This document shows positions 1-5,981 of a stretch of 5,981 nt of DNA, one piece after another; the stretch's first letter is position 1; each line of letters opens with the position of its first letter. The position numbers and the translations under genes were made by a program. A model generated the notes under the pieces. It made no database searches. It had not been told where the DNA came from and saw only the letters and a list, made by a program, of their open reading frames with translations. This DNA is from Roseomonas xinghualingensis. Lineage in GTDB: Bacteria > Pseudomonadota > Alphaproteobacteria > Acetobacterales > Acetobacteraceae. Location of the stretch: contig NZ_JAOXLP010000080.1 in assembly GCF_025791835.1 (NCBI RefSeq), positions 1 to 5,981 on the forward strand, given 5' to 3'.

Positions 1-309
1 CGTGCCTCCTGGCGGAGGTCCTTGACCTCGTCCGTCGTGGCCGCCCGGGCCGTGTCCCCGGCAAGGCGGCGCTTGCCGTCCGGCGCAGTGCGCCGAACCC
101 AGGAACTCCTTGGACCACGTGTAGTACAGGCTCTCGGCGACACCCTCCCGTCGGCACAGGGCGGCGATGCTCTCCTCCCCGCGCAAGCCCTCCAGCACAA
201 TCCGGATCTTGTCCTCGGCCGAGTAGTGCTTGCGGGTCGCTCGACGAATGTCGCGCACCACCCGATCGGCGGGCGGCTTCGCGTTCGGTGTCACTGGCTT
301 CTGGCTCAT
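1..309 (-). pseudogene. IS3-family transposase OrfA, 5' part, frameshifted and cut by window edge
   Basis: The minus strand from the ATG at 309 encodes a protein starting MSQKPVTPNAKPPADRVV, followed by RRATRKHYSAEDKIRIVLEG and CRREGVAESLYYTWSKEFL. This is the helix-turn-helix DNA-binding part of IS3-family OrfA (transposase_8 type), which recognises the element's ends. A Shine-Dalgarno AGGGA lies at 317-321, 7 nt before the ATG. After EFL (about residue 68) the frame is lost: a 22-nt stretch (78-99) stands where relatives, as I recall them, have about 6 nt (EFLEAGK). The conserved continuation GKRRLAGDTARAATTDEVKDLRQEAR is then found in another frame up to the window edge. The shift is not at the usual A-rich programmed frameshift site near the end of orfA, so I read it as inactivating. 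OrfB would lie outside the window. Confidence 0.8.
78..98. repeat. 21-bp quasi-palindrome at the orfA frameshift
   Basis: Ten-base arms GTCCGGCGCA and TGCGCCGAAC flank a single central base. Nine of ten positions pair, and the tenth would be a G:U wobble in one RNA strand. It sits exactly where the IS3 orfA frame is lost and accounts for most of the extra bases there. It may have arisen by a palindrome-templated copying error, or be the scar of a small insertion; the sequence does not decide. Confidence 0.6.
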
Positions 310-326
310 GGTTCGTTCCCTGCTGG

Positions 327-1355
327 TTACGATGAGCCCGAAACCCTCCTTTCCTCAACCATCCCTCTCTGTCTCATGAGCCCTGACGGCGGACAGGCGG
401 AGGTGGAGAGAGCCTTGATGGCAGCTTGCACCTGACGGGCTGCAAGATGATGGACCATGTGTCCGGCGCCCTGGACGATCTGCAAGTCGCTTCCAGGGAT
501 GCGCGCATGCAGCCGCTCCGCAGACCGCTTGAACACCACCTTGTCGCCATCCCCAGCCATGATGAACACGGGCATGGTCAGGTTCTCGTAGCCACGGCGC
601 AGGCTCATGGCTCCAGGTATCATCAGTGCCCCGTCAAGAGCGGTCGCGCGGATCTGGGAAGGCCGCAACGCCATGGCTGTCGAGTACTCCTCGTGAAAGT
701 GCTCGGGAACTCGGGCGGGAGCGAACAACGCTCGCTTGAGCAGCGGCATCATGAGCCAGCCGAATAGCGGCGAGACAGTGTAGCGCAGCAGGTCACCAAT
801 CCCTGGAAGTGCCGCGATCCCGACCAGCAGGACATCAGGCCGCAGCGTCGGAAAGTAATATCCCGACACCACCGCAAGGCCCGCTACGTCCTTCGGGTAG
901 CGCTCGGCCATTGCGAGGGCCACCATGGCTCCCCAGGAATGGCCAACGACGACCGGCTGCTCGGCGCCAAGCTGACGAAGCGCCTTGTGGAGCAGCTCGG
1001 CCTGCTGAGTCGCGGTCCACATCCGTCCACGTGGGCGGTCACTGTACCCGAAGCCCGGACGGTCGAAGATGATCACGCGGTGGTTCTGCAAAAGAAGCTG
1101 GGCTACCCCACTCGTGTTGAAATCGTCCCCGGTCACCATGTTCCCATGGATCAGGACCACGGGACTTCCGGTGCCCCGATCGCTGAAATGAAGGCGAACG
1201 CCGTCCACCACCATGAACGAACCCTCGGGCGGGTGCCTTTGTTCAGCGCGCCGCGCGACTGCGTGGTTCGCCAGGGCAAGCAGGCCAAGACCCCCGATTA
1301 ACCAAGTAAGAGCACGGGCACCGGAAGGGCGGCCGCGGGATCGTCCGGAAAACAT
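327..1355 (-). CDS. membrane-anchored alpha/beta hydrolase
   Basis: A 342-residue alpha/beta-hydrolase-fold protein. An N-terminal hydrophobic stretch (about residues 15-33, after basic residues) suggests a membrane anchor or uncleaved signal. The oxyanion-hole segment is LIHGN (68-72), the nucleophile elbow is GHSWGA (138-143) with Ser140, the likely acid is Asp271 in GDGDKVV, and the base is His299 in GAGHMVHH. The triad is complete, so it is probably active. The substrate is unknown; relatives include esterases, haloalkane dehalogenase-like and epoxide hydrolase-like enzymes. I chose the ATG at 1355 because AGGGA (1363-1367) lies 7 nt upstream and the hydrophobic segment follows directly; an in-frame start at 1499 would add 48 residues with no family resemblance. 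The last 20-25 residues (ACPPSGLMRQRG onward) look non-native and probably read into the left end of the IS3 element, ending 17 nt before orfA. Confidence 0.85.
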   Translation of the reverse strand: MFSGRSRGRPSGARALTWLIGGLGLLALANHAVARRAEQRHPPEGSFMVVDGVRLHFSDRGTGSPVVLIHGNMVTGDDFNTSGVAQLLLQNHRVIIFDRPGFGYSDRPRGRMWTATQQAELLHKALRQLGAEQPVVVGHSWGAMVALAMAERYPKDVAGLAVVSGYYFPTLRPDVLLVGIAALPGIGDLLRYTVSPLFGWLMMPLLKRALFAPARVPEHFHEEYSTAMALRPSQIRATALDGALMIPGAMSLRRGYENLTMPVFIMAGDGDKVVFKRSAERLHARIPGSDLQIVQGAGHMVHHLAARQVQAAIKALSTSACPPSGLMRQRGMVEERRVSGSS

Positions 1356-1624
1356 TGTGACGTCCCTTTGCATCAAATGATGTGCGCGATTGCCGCAGAA
1401 GCCTGCGCCAGCACCTTCTAGAACGCCGTGTTCGGGACGGTGTTTCATCGTCGAGTGCGCACCTGGGACTACAGGATTAAGGAACCATCGAGGATGCATC
1501 TGCTGCCTGCGAAAGGGACGCCCTAGAAATGATGCTTTGTAATCCGCGACAGCCGCCCCTGATGCCCGTCTCTGCGGAGGCAGATCTCGGCATCACAAGT
1601 AGCGGCCTCCCATCTGTTTACCCT
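1356..1624. other. intergenic spacer between arsH and the hydrolase
   Basis: A 269-nt gap with no credible gene. A small hairpin (TCTGC at 1571-1575, GCAGA at 1580-1584, 4-nt loop) is present, but no T-run follows it on the minus strand, so I do not call it a terminator. I see no convincing sigma-70 promoter for the hydrolase. The spacing suggests the hydrolase is not tightly coupled to the ars operon, though read-through is possible. Confidence 0.5.
1363..1367 (-). promoter_or_regulatory. Shine-Dalgarno site of the hydrolase
   Basis: AGGGA on the minus strand, 7 nt before the ATG at 1355. It decides that start over the longer in-frame option at 1499. Confidence 0.6.
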
Positions 1625-2362
1625 CTATTCGACCGCGCCGGAGAGCCTGGCCAGATCCGCCTTAGCCTCCTTCTCGGCCCTCTCCTTCCGCTCGCTGTAA
1701 CGGTCCGTCAGGTGTTCTGAGATGTCCCTGGTCAGCAGGGTGAACTTCACCAGTTCCTCCATGACGTCGACGACGCGGTCGTAGAGCGGACCAGGCAGCA
1801 TCCGGCCCGCCTCGTCGAAGTGCTCGTAGGCCTTGGGTACGGATGACTGGTTCGGGATGGTGATCATCCGCATCCAACGGCCGAGCAGGCGCAGCGTGTT
1901 GACGCTGTTGAAGCTCTGGCTGCCGCCGGAGACCTGCATCACCGCCAGCGTGCGCCCCTGCGTTGGCCGGACGCCGCGGCTCTCCAGCGGCAGCCAGTCG
2001 ATCTGGTTCTTCAGGATGCCCGTGACGGCGCCGTGCCGCTCCGGGCTGCACCAGACCTGGCCCTCGGACCACAGGGACAGCTCGCGGAGTTCGGCAACCT
2101 TGGGGTGGTCGGCAGGCGCGTTGTCGACCAGGGGAAGATCACGGGGGTCGAACACCCTGGTCTCCGCGCCGAAGCGGCGGAGGAGGCGCTCGGCCTCAAG
2201 CGTCAGGAACCGGCTGTACGACCGCTCCCGCAGGGAACCGTAGAGCAGCAGGATGCGGGGCGGATGCGTGCTCGCGCCGTTGATGCCGAGCCTCGCGAGG
2301 TCCGGCATCTCAAGCTGGCCTTCGGAGATGTTGGGCAGCGAGAGATCGAGGTCGGAGGGCAT
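1625..2362 (-). CDS. arsH: organoarsenical oxidase / NADPH-dependent FMN reductase ArsH
   Basis: A 245-residue flavodoxin-fold protein of the NADPH-dependent FMN reductase family, within the usual ArsH length. The FMN phosphate-binding loop [10 protein letters not shown] is at 42-51. Typical ArsH blocks follow: [23 protein letters not shown] (104-126), [24 protein letters not shown] (143-166) and [15 protein letters not shown] (169-183). Characterised ArsH enzymes oxidise trivalent methylated or aromatic arsenicals to less toxic pentavalent forms and also reduce flavin and quinones; the protein is cytosolic. The tail beyond about residue 220 is charged and probably helical. The ATG shares its A with the arsO stop (TGATG at 2364-2360), and AGGGAG (2369-2374) lies 6 nt upstream, so arsH may be translated despite the broken arsO. 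It is the last gene of the operon. Confidence 0.96.
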   Translation of the reverse strand: MPSDLDLSLPNISEGQLEMPDLARLGINGASTHPPRILLLYGSLRERSYSRFLTLEAERLLRRFGAETRVFDPRDLPLVDNAPADHPKVAELRELSLWSEGQVWCSPERHGAVTGILKNQIDWLPLESRGVRPTQGRTLAVMQVSGGSQSFNSVNTLRLLGRWMRMITIPNQSSVPKAYEHFDEAGRMLPGPLYDRVVDVMEELVKFTLLTRDISEHLTDRYSERKERAEKEAKADLARLSGAVE

Positions 2363-3440
2363 CAGGTTCTCCCTGTCGTCAGGAACTGCTGGATGGCGTG
2401 GACGGTGTCCCGGGCCGAGCGGGTGATGCCCGCGAGCGTTGCCGAGGCTGCCCCGGTCCAGTCGCCGTAGCCGAGCAGCCAGAGCCGGGGCTGCCGTGTG
2501 GAGCTGCCGCTCTCCACGGCCACGCGCTCGTCGGCGTCGAGGACGCCGAGAGGCGCAAGGTGTTCCAGGGCAGGCCGGAAACCCGTGCACCAGATCACGG
2601 CGTCCACCGGGGTGCGGGTGCCATCGGCCCAGACCACTCCATCCGGCTCGAAGCGAACGAACGGCCGGACAGCCCGCAGCACGCCGCGGTCGCGGGCCTC
2701 GAGCACGGACGGCACCATGACGATGTCACCCAGCCCACCCTCCGGCCCCTCGGGTTCCCGGCCCTCCAGCCTGGCCCGGACGCGGTTGGATGCCCGCTCG
2801 AACAGCACGCGGCCGTCCACATCGTCCGGAAGGAAGCTCGGAGGCTCGGAGGCTCGGGGGTGACCCAGGTCGCCTCGGCCACCAGGGACAGCTCGGCCAG
2901 GATCTGCGCGCCGCTGTTGCCGCCACCCACGACCAGGACACGCTGTCCGACAAAGTCCCCGGGCCGACGGTAGGCGGAGGAGTGGAGCTGCCTGCCCCGG
3001 AAGCCTTCCCGGCCGGGGTAGTCGGGGGTGAAGGCACGGCTCGCGCCACCCGTGGCGCTGATGACCGCAGAGGCCAGCCAGTCGCCGCCGTCGGTTCGCA
3101 CGGCAAGCCGGTCGCCCGCGCTCTCGACCGCCCGGACGTGCACGGGCCGCCGGACCGGCAGGCCGTAGCGCTGCTCATACCGAGCCAAGTAGTCCACCAC
3201 ATGGTCCCGGGTGGGGTAGCCACCCTCCGAGGGCGGCATGGGCCACCCGGGCAGGGAACTCATCCCTGCGGGGGAGAACAGCCGCAGGGAGTCCCAGAAG
3301 TCCGGCCAGGCGCCGCCCGGGCGTTCGCCCGCGTCCAGGATCTCGAAGTCGAGGCCGCTCCGCCGCAGGAAGTACCCGGCAGCAAGGCCGGACTGGCCGC
3401 CGCCGATGACCACCACGTCGCGGACGGTGGCATTGCTCAC
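2362..3440 (-). pseudogene. arsO: ArsO-type flavin monooxygenase, frameshifted by an extra 8-bp repeat
   Basis: A FAD/NAD(P)H-dependent oxidoreductase of the ArsO group, found in ars operons and thought to act on arsenic compounds; its reaction is poorly defined. The intact N-terminal part has the FAD Rossmann motif VVIGGGQSG (10-18), PGGAW (41-45) and the NAD(P)H motif [10 protein letters not shown] (168-177). After residue 199 (VTPEPPS) the frame is lost at the tandem octamers 2832-2855. Translation then runs through about 82 foreign residues to a stop at 2595, giving a 281-residue product. The true C-terminus resumes in another frame: [16 protein letters not shown], then [25 protein letters not shown] and [11 protein letters not shown], ending at 2362. 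Removing one octamer yields a continuous 356-residue ORF. The start is a GTG at 3440 overlapping the arsB stop (GTGA), with no clear Shine-Dalgarno, so translation is probably coupled to arsB. Confidence 0.88.
2832..2855 (-). repeat. tandem 8-bp repeat (three units) causing the arsO frameshift
   Basis: On the minus strand the order is GAGCCTCC, GAGCCTCC, GAGCTTCC; the third unit differs at one base. Eight is not a multiple of three, so gain or loss of one unit switches the reading frame. With two units the reading is [17 protein letters not shown], matching the expected ArsO sequence; with the three present the frame is broken. Confidence 0.92.
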
Positions 3441-4750
3441 GGCGCGCCCACTACGGGGAGCCAGAGCGCCAGGGCGGCCAGCACGGCCAGCAGCACGGGC
3501 GGCGTGATGGCGAGGCCGACCTTCATGTACTGGCCCCAGGTGATCGTGGTGCCCTTGCTGGCCAGCACATGCAGCCAGAGCAGGGTGGCAAGGCTGCCGA
3601 TAGGGGTGAACTTGGGGCCGAGGTCGCAGCCGATGACGTTGGCATAGATCATGGCCTCCCGGATCGCGGGCGGGATGCCCTGGGCCTGCTCGATGGCCAG
3701 CGCGCCCACCAGCACGCCCGGCATGTTGTTCATGACCGAGGACAGCAACGCGGCGCCGAAGCCCGTGCCGATGGTGGCGATCCAGAGGCCATGCCCGGCC
3801 AGCCAGACCAGCGCCGCTGCCAGGTAGTCCGTCATTCCCGCGTTTCGCAGGCCGTAGACCACCAGATACATGCCGAGCGAGAAGATGACGATCTGCCACG
3901 GCGCCCCGGCCAGCACCTTGCGGACGGGCACGACGCCGCCCCGCCCGCCCCCGTGCCAACGTCCAGCCAGGGCCAGCAGGACCAGGGCGGCCGCGCCTGT
4001 CACGGCCGCCACGGGCACGCCGAGCGGCGCCAGGACGAAGTAGGCCAGGAGCAGCACGGCCAGCAGCGGGAACGCCACACGGAAGACCAGGGGGTCACGG
4101 ATGGCGGTGGCGGGCTGCTCGAGCTGGTCCGTCCGGTAGGTCGCGGGCACCTGGCGGCCGTAGTAGGCCCAGAGCACGGCGAGCGTCGCCGCCAGCGCCA
4201 CCAGGTTCACGGGCACCATGACCGCGGCATAGCGGTCGAAGCCGATGCCGAAGTAGTTGGCGGAGACGATGTTGACGAGGTTGGAGATCACTAGCGGCAG
4301 GCTGGTGGTGTCGGCCACGAATCCGCAGGCCACGATGAAGGCGAGCGTGGCGCCTGCTGAGAAGTCCAGCCGAAGCAGGATCGCCATGACGATGGGGGTC
4401 AGCAGCAGCGCCGCGCCGTCGTTCGCGAAGAAGGCCGCGATGAACGCGCCGAGCAGCACGATCAGCGGAAAGAGTCGCCTGCCGTTGCCGCCGCCCCAGC
4501 GCGCGACGTGCAGCGCCGCCCAGGTGAAGAAGCCAGCCTCGTCCAGCAGCAGCGAGATGATGATGAGCGCCACGAAGGTGAAGGTGGCGTCCCAGACGAT
4601 GTCCCAGACCACGGGCACGTCGGCCCAGCCGACGACCCCGGTCAGCAAGGCGAGCAGGGCGCCGCCCATGGCGGACCAGCCGATTCCAAGTCGGCGCGGC
4701 TGCCAGATGACCAGGACGAGCGTAGCGAGGAAGATGGCCATGGCCAGCAT
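3437..4750 (-). CDS. arsB: arsenite/antimonite efflux pump ArsB
   Basis: A 437-residue inner-membrane transporter closely resembling E. coli ArsB (429 residues), with about 12 hydrophobic segments. It exports As(OH)3/Sb(OH)3 using the proton-motive force. Blocks shared with E. coli ArsB include [13 protein letters not shown] (6-18), [14 protein letters not shown] (108-121), SNLVNIVSA (156-164), [24 protein letters not shown] (282-305), [11 protein letters not shown] (341-351) and [23 protein letters not shown] (372-394). I chose the ATG at 4750 because it matches the family N-terminus and has GAGAG about 8 nt upstream; a GTG at 4804 would add 18 mostly polar residues ([13 protein letters not shown]...) without a ribosome site. 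No arsA is present, so the pump probably acts without the ATPase. The stop overlaps the arsO start. Confidence 0.95.
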   Translation of the reverse strand: MLAMAIFLATLVLVIWQPRRLGIGWSAMGGALLALLTGVVGWADVPVVWDIVWDATFTFVALIIISLLLDEAGFFTWAALHVARWGGGNGRRLFPLIVLLGAFIAAFFANDGAALLLTPIVMAILLRLDFSAGATLAFIVACGFVADTTSLPLVISNLVNIVSANYFGIGFDRYAAVMVPVNLVALAATLAVLWAYYGRQVPATYRTDQLEQPATAIRDPLVFRVAFPLLAVLLLAYFVLAPLGVPVAAVTGAAALVLLALAGRWHGGGRGGVVPVRKVLAGAPWQIVIFSLGMYLVVYGLRNAGMTDYLAAALVWLAGHGLWIATIGTGFGAALLSSVMNNMPGVLVGALAIEQAQGIPPAIREAMIYANVIGCDLGPKFTPIGSLATLLWLHVLASKGTTITWGQYMKVGLAITPPVLLAVLAALALWLPVVGAP

Positions 4751-4845
4751 GCGGGCACTCTCGATGAAGTGGACGCGATCCCCGTTCGCGGCATCCTCGG
4801 CCACGGAGCGATAGATCAGATTTGGTGGGGGAAGGCTGACGCGCG

Positions 4846-5268
4846 TCAGGTCACGCGCTTGCCCTCGACGACGACTTGGCCGTCCTCCTTGGCGAAGGGG
4901 CCTCGCTGCGGAAGGGGCAGGATGTCCAGCACGACCTCCGAGGGACGGCAGAGGCCGACGCCCTGCGATGTGACGACCAGCGGCCGATTGATGAGGATGG
5001 GATGCTTCATCATCGCGTCGATCAGCCTCTCCTCCGGCAGGCTGGCATCATCAAGCCCGAGTTCGGCGAACGGCGTGCCCTTCTCCCGCAGGAGCTGCCG
5101 CGGGTTCAGTTCCGCGCGCTCCATCAGCTGGACCAGCATGATCCGGGACGGCGGGGTCTTGAGGTACTCGATGACATGCGGCTCGAACCCGGCGTTCCGG
5201 ATCATCGCCAGCGTGTTACGCCACGTGCCACAATCCGGGTTGTGGTAGATGATCACGTCGTCCGTCAT
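4846..5268 (-). CDS. arsC: glutaredoxin-dependent arsenate reductase ArsC
   Basis: A 140-residue cytosolic arsenate reductase of the E. coli/R773 ArsC class (thioredoxin-like fold), which reduces As(V) to As(III) with glutathione and glutaredoxin. The catalytic loop [11 protein letters not shown] places the nucleophile at Cys13. Arginines equivalent to R773 Arg60, Arg94 and Arg107 are Arg61 (QLLREKG), Arg95 ([12 protein letters not shown]) and Arg108 ([13 protein letters not shown]). The length matches the family (about 140). The ATG at 5268 overlaps the arsR stop by 4 nt (ATGA), indicating coupling; a longer frame from 5346 would overlap arsR heavily and adds nothing family-like. A weak GAGAG sits about 9 nt upstream. 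It is not the low-molecular-weight phosphatase-type ArsC that uses thioredoxin. The product feeds ArsB, after a 95-nt gap. Confidence 0.96.
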   Translation of the reverse strand: MTDDVIIYHNPDCGTWRNTLAMIRNAGFEPHVIEYLKTPPSRIMLVQLMERAELNPRQLLREKGTPFAELGLDDASLPEERLIDAMMKHPILINRPLVVTSQGVGLCRPSEVVLDILPLPQRGPFAKEDGQVVVEGKRVT

Positions 5269-5618
5269 CGGGCGGCACTCTCGGGTGGGCAGCAAGGCAA
5301 CAGCTCGGCCAGGAGTGGCTGGCAGATCTCCGCGCGGCCGTCGCAACAGTCCTTGACCAGGAAAACCGTCACGTCCCGCAGCCGGTCCAGCTCGGCCCGA
5401 TATACGATGGAGCGGCTCTGCCTCTCCGACCGCAGCAGCCGCGCGCGCGTCAGAATCGCCAAGTGCGTGGACATGGTGTTCTGAGGGACGTCCAGCTGCC
5501 GCGCGATCTCGCCAGCGGGTAGACCATCCGGCTCATGGCGAACCAGCAGCCGGAACGTGTCGAGCCGCGTTCCCTGGGAGAGGGCACTCAGACAGGCCAG
5601 GACGTCTTCTCTATCCAT
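5265..5618 (-). CDS. arsR: ArsR/SmtB-family arsenic-responsive repressor
   Basis: A 117-residue winged-helix metalloregulator. It binds operator DNA as a dimer and is released on binding As(III)/Sb(III), derepressing the operon. The wHTH covers about residues 35-75: recognition-helix region PAGEIARQLDVPQNTMSTHLAILTRA, then the wing RQSRSIVYRAE. The R773-type CVCDLC arsenic site in the DNA-binding helix is absent. A C-terminal cysteine group is present instead: Cys91-Cys92 (DCCDG), Cys99 and Cys109-Cys110. This resembles ArsRs that bind arsenite through C-terminal cysteines, such as that of Acidithiobacillus ferrooxidans, although the spacing is not identical. The ATG at 5618 has no Shine-Dalgarno and lies about 7 nt after a candidate -10 box, so the mRNA may be leaderless. 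It is the first gene of the operon. Confidence 0.94.
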   Translation of the reverse strand: MDREDVLACLSALSQGTRLDTFRLLVRHEPDGLPAGEIARQLDVPQNTMSTHLAILTRARLLRSERQSRSIVYRAELDRLRDVTVFLVKDCCDGRAEICQPLLAELLPCCPPESAAR

Positions 5619-5631
5619 ATATCGAGTATGG
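5615..5631. promoter_or_regulatory. possible ArsR operator
   Basis: An inverted repeat CCATA-N7-TATGG spans the candidate -10 box and the arsR start codon, where an ArsR dimer would block RNA polymerase. The arms are only 5 bp, so this is tentative. Confidence 0.4.
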
Positions 5632-5653
5632 TAGATGCGTTGTTGTGGTTCAA
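5625..5653 (-). promoter_or_regulatory. candidate sigma-70 promoter of the ars operon
   Basis: On the minus strand, a -35 TTGAAC (5653-5648) and a -10 CATACT (5630-5625) are separated by 17 nt. The expected transcription start falls at or next to the A of the arsR ATG (5618), which would give a leaderless message. This fits the missing Shine-Dalgarno. Inferred from consensus matching only. Confidence 0.5.
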
Positions 5654-5816
5654 CCCCGACCAGTACAGCGGGTCAGTTGTCAATCGGCGCGCAATCGGGA
5701 CCCTTTGGGGCATCTTGCGTTTGCGCAGAAGCAGACATCATCGGGGCTGTGCATTCCGGTCAATGTGCTTCCTGTGAAACGCAGATCAAGTCGTCGGAAG
5801 TGGGAGAGGCCGGAAC
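5654..5816. other. non-coding stretch between the ars promoter and the IS21 end
   Basis: No credible gene here. Positions 5669-5681 (CGGGTCAGTTGTC) are an inverted near-copy (12/13) of the IS21 terminal repeat at 5831-5843. The following 5678-5705 stretch (TGTCAATCGGCG, then GGGACCCC) resembles the ends of another IS21-type group as I remember them. It may be the scar of an older insertion. The rest, 5706-5816, I cannot assign. Confidence 0.4.
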
Positions 5817-5830
5817 TGTTGAGTTTCGCT

Positions 5831-5867
5831 GAGAACTGACCCGACGTTTTCATCGAGAACTGACCCG
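5831..5867. repeat. two IS21 terminal direct repeats
   Basis: GAGAACTGACCCG occurs at 5831-5843 and again at 5855-5867, a 24-bp period. Multiple repeats of this kind near IS21 ends are known binding sites for the IstA transposase. Confidence 0.8.
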
Positions 5868-5901
5868 TGCAGGGATATGTCCCGCAGGCTCTGGTCGCGG
5901 G

Positions 5902-5981
5902 TCAAGCAGGTGTTTTGGCTCTCCTGTTCCTGGGTTCGGCCGAGCTGCTCCTGAACCGGAAGCTGTCGTTGCCGGTCTCGA
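5902..5981 (-). CDS. istB: IS21-family helper ATPase IstB, C-terminal end only
   Basis: The minus strand reads ETGNDSFRFRSSSAEPRNRR and then AKTPA to a TGA at 5904-5902. This matches the usual tail of IstB-like ATP-binding proteins, which end in (H)IVETGNDSFRFR followed by a basic segment. IstB is the AAA+ helper that assists IstA in target selection and strand transfer. Only 26 codons including the stop are inside the window; the Walker motifs lie outside. Its position 85 nt from the tip is normal for istB, the last gene of the element. Confidence 0.75.
   Translation of the reverse strand, partial: ETGNDSFRFRSSSAEPRNRRAKTPA

Larger units (their letters stand above)
5817..5981 (-). mobile_element. 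IS21-family element, istB-side terminus (continues past window)
   Basis: The terminus begins with TG at 5817 (TGTTGAGTTTCGC), fitting IS21's TG...CA ends. It holds two copies of a 13-bp repeat close to the tip, a known IS21 feature, followed by the 3' end of istB read toward the tip. The other end, istA and any target duplication lie beyond the window, so completeness cannot be judged. Confidence 0.78.

Noticed and set aside
327..1499. Longer hydrolase frame beginning at 1499
   Set aside because: The added 48 residues show no hydrolase resemblance, while the ATG at 1355 has a good Shine-Dalgarno and is followed by the membrane anchor.
1571..1584. Hairpin after arsH as an intrinsic terminator
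   Set aside because: The stem is only 5 bp and no T-run follows on the minus strand.
2362..2820. Separate small gene from a GTG at 2820
   Set aside because: It is the C-terminal half of ArsO displaced by the octamer insertion, with no ribosome site of its own.
2790..5248. Long open frames on the plus strand opposite arsO, arsB and arsC
   Set aside because: They are antisense to well-recognised genes, have low-complexity composition and match no family; high GC creates such frames by chance.
4846..5346. Longer arsC frame beginning at 5346
   Set aside because: It would overlap arsR by about 80 nt with out-of-frame sequence; the ATG at 5268 gives the standard 140-residue ArsC and an ATGA junction.
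5678..5683. TTGACA as the ars -35 box
   Set aside because: No -10-like hexamer lies 16-18 nt downstream (GTCGGG at 17 nt); TTGAAC/CATACT closer to arsR fits better.
1..5981. CRISPR array, tRNA, rRNA or a new defence-like system
   Set aside because: I saw no regularly spaced repeats, cloverleaf or rRNA sequence, and every sizeable gene belongs to a known family.

Overview
The window is high in GC. It carries a chromosomal or plasmid arsenic-resistance operon read entirely on the minus strand, set between pieces of two unrelated insertion sequences. Codon use, protein sequences and IS types suggest a high-GC alphaproteobacterium, perhaps a Roseomonas-, Azospirillum- or Methylobacterium-like organism. 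This is inferred from general resemblance; there is no 16S or other marker here.

Layout from right to left, in the direction of transcription. Positions 5817-5981 are the terminus of an IS21-family element, with its typical TG end, two copies of a 13-bp terminal repeat and the last 25 codons of istB. A 198-nt stretch follows (5619-5816) with the probable ars promoter and operator. The operon then runs arsR (5618-5265), arsC (5268-4846), arsB (4750-3437), arsO (3440-2362, frameshifted) and arsH (2362-1625). Three of the four junctions overlap by 1-4 nt (arsR/arsC ATGA, arsB/arsO GTGA, arsO/arsH TGATG). After a 269-nt spacer comes a membrane-anchored alpha/beta hydrolase (1355-327). The 5' part of an IS3-family orfA (309 to the window edge) is also frameshifted.

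How the genes work together: ArsR senses As(III)/Sb(III) and represses the operon. ArsC reduces arsenate to arsenite using glutathione/glutaredoxin. ArsB exports arsenite. ArsH and ArsO are flavoenzymes; ArsH oxidises trivalent organoarsenicals, and ArsO is a putative flavin monooxygenase of ars islands. No arsA or arsD is present, so ArsB probably works alone on the proton-motive force. The hydrolase has no evident link to arsenic.

The most noteworthy observation is that arsO is broken by one extra copy of an 8-bp tandem unit (2832-2855). Removing one copy restores a normal 356-residue ORF exactly. This could be a recent slippage mutation, a reversible switch or a sequencing error. I see no convincing wholly new system here.
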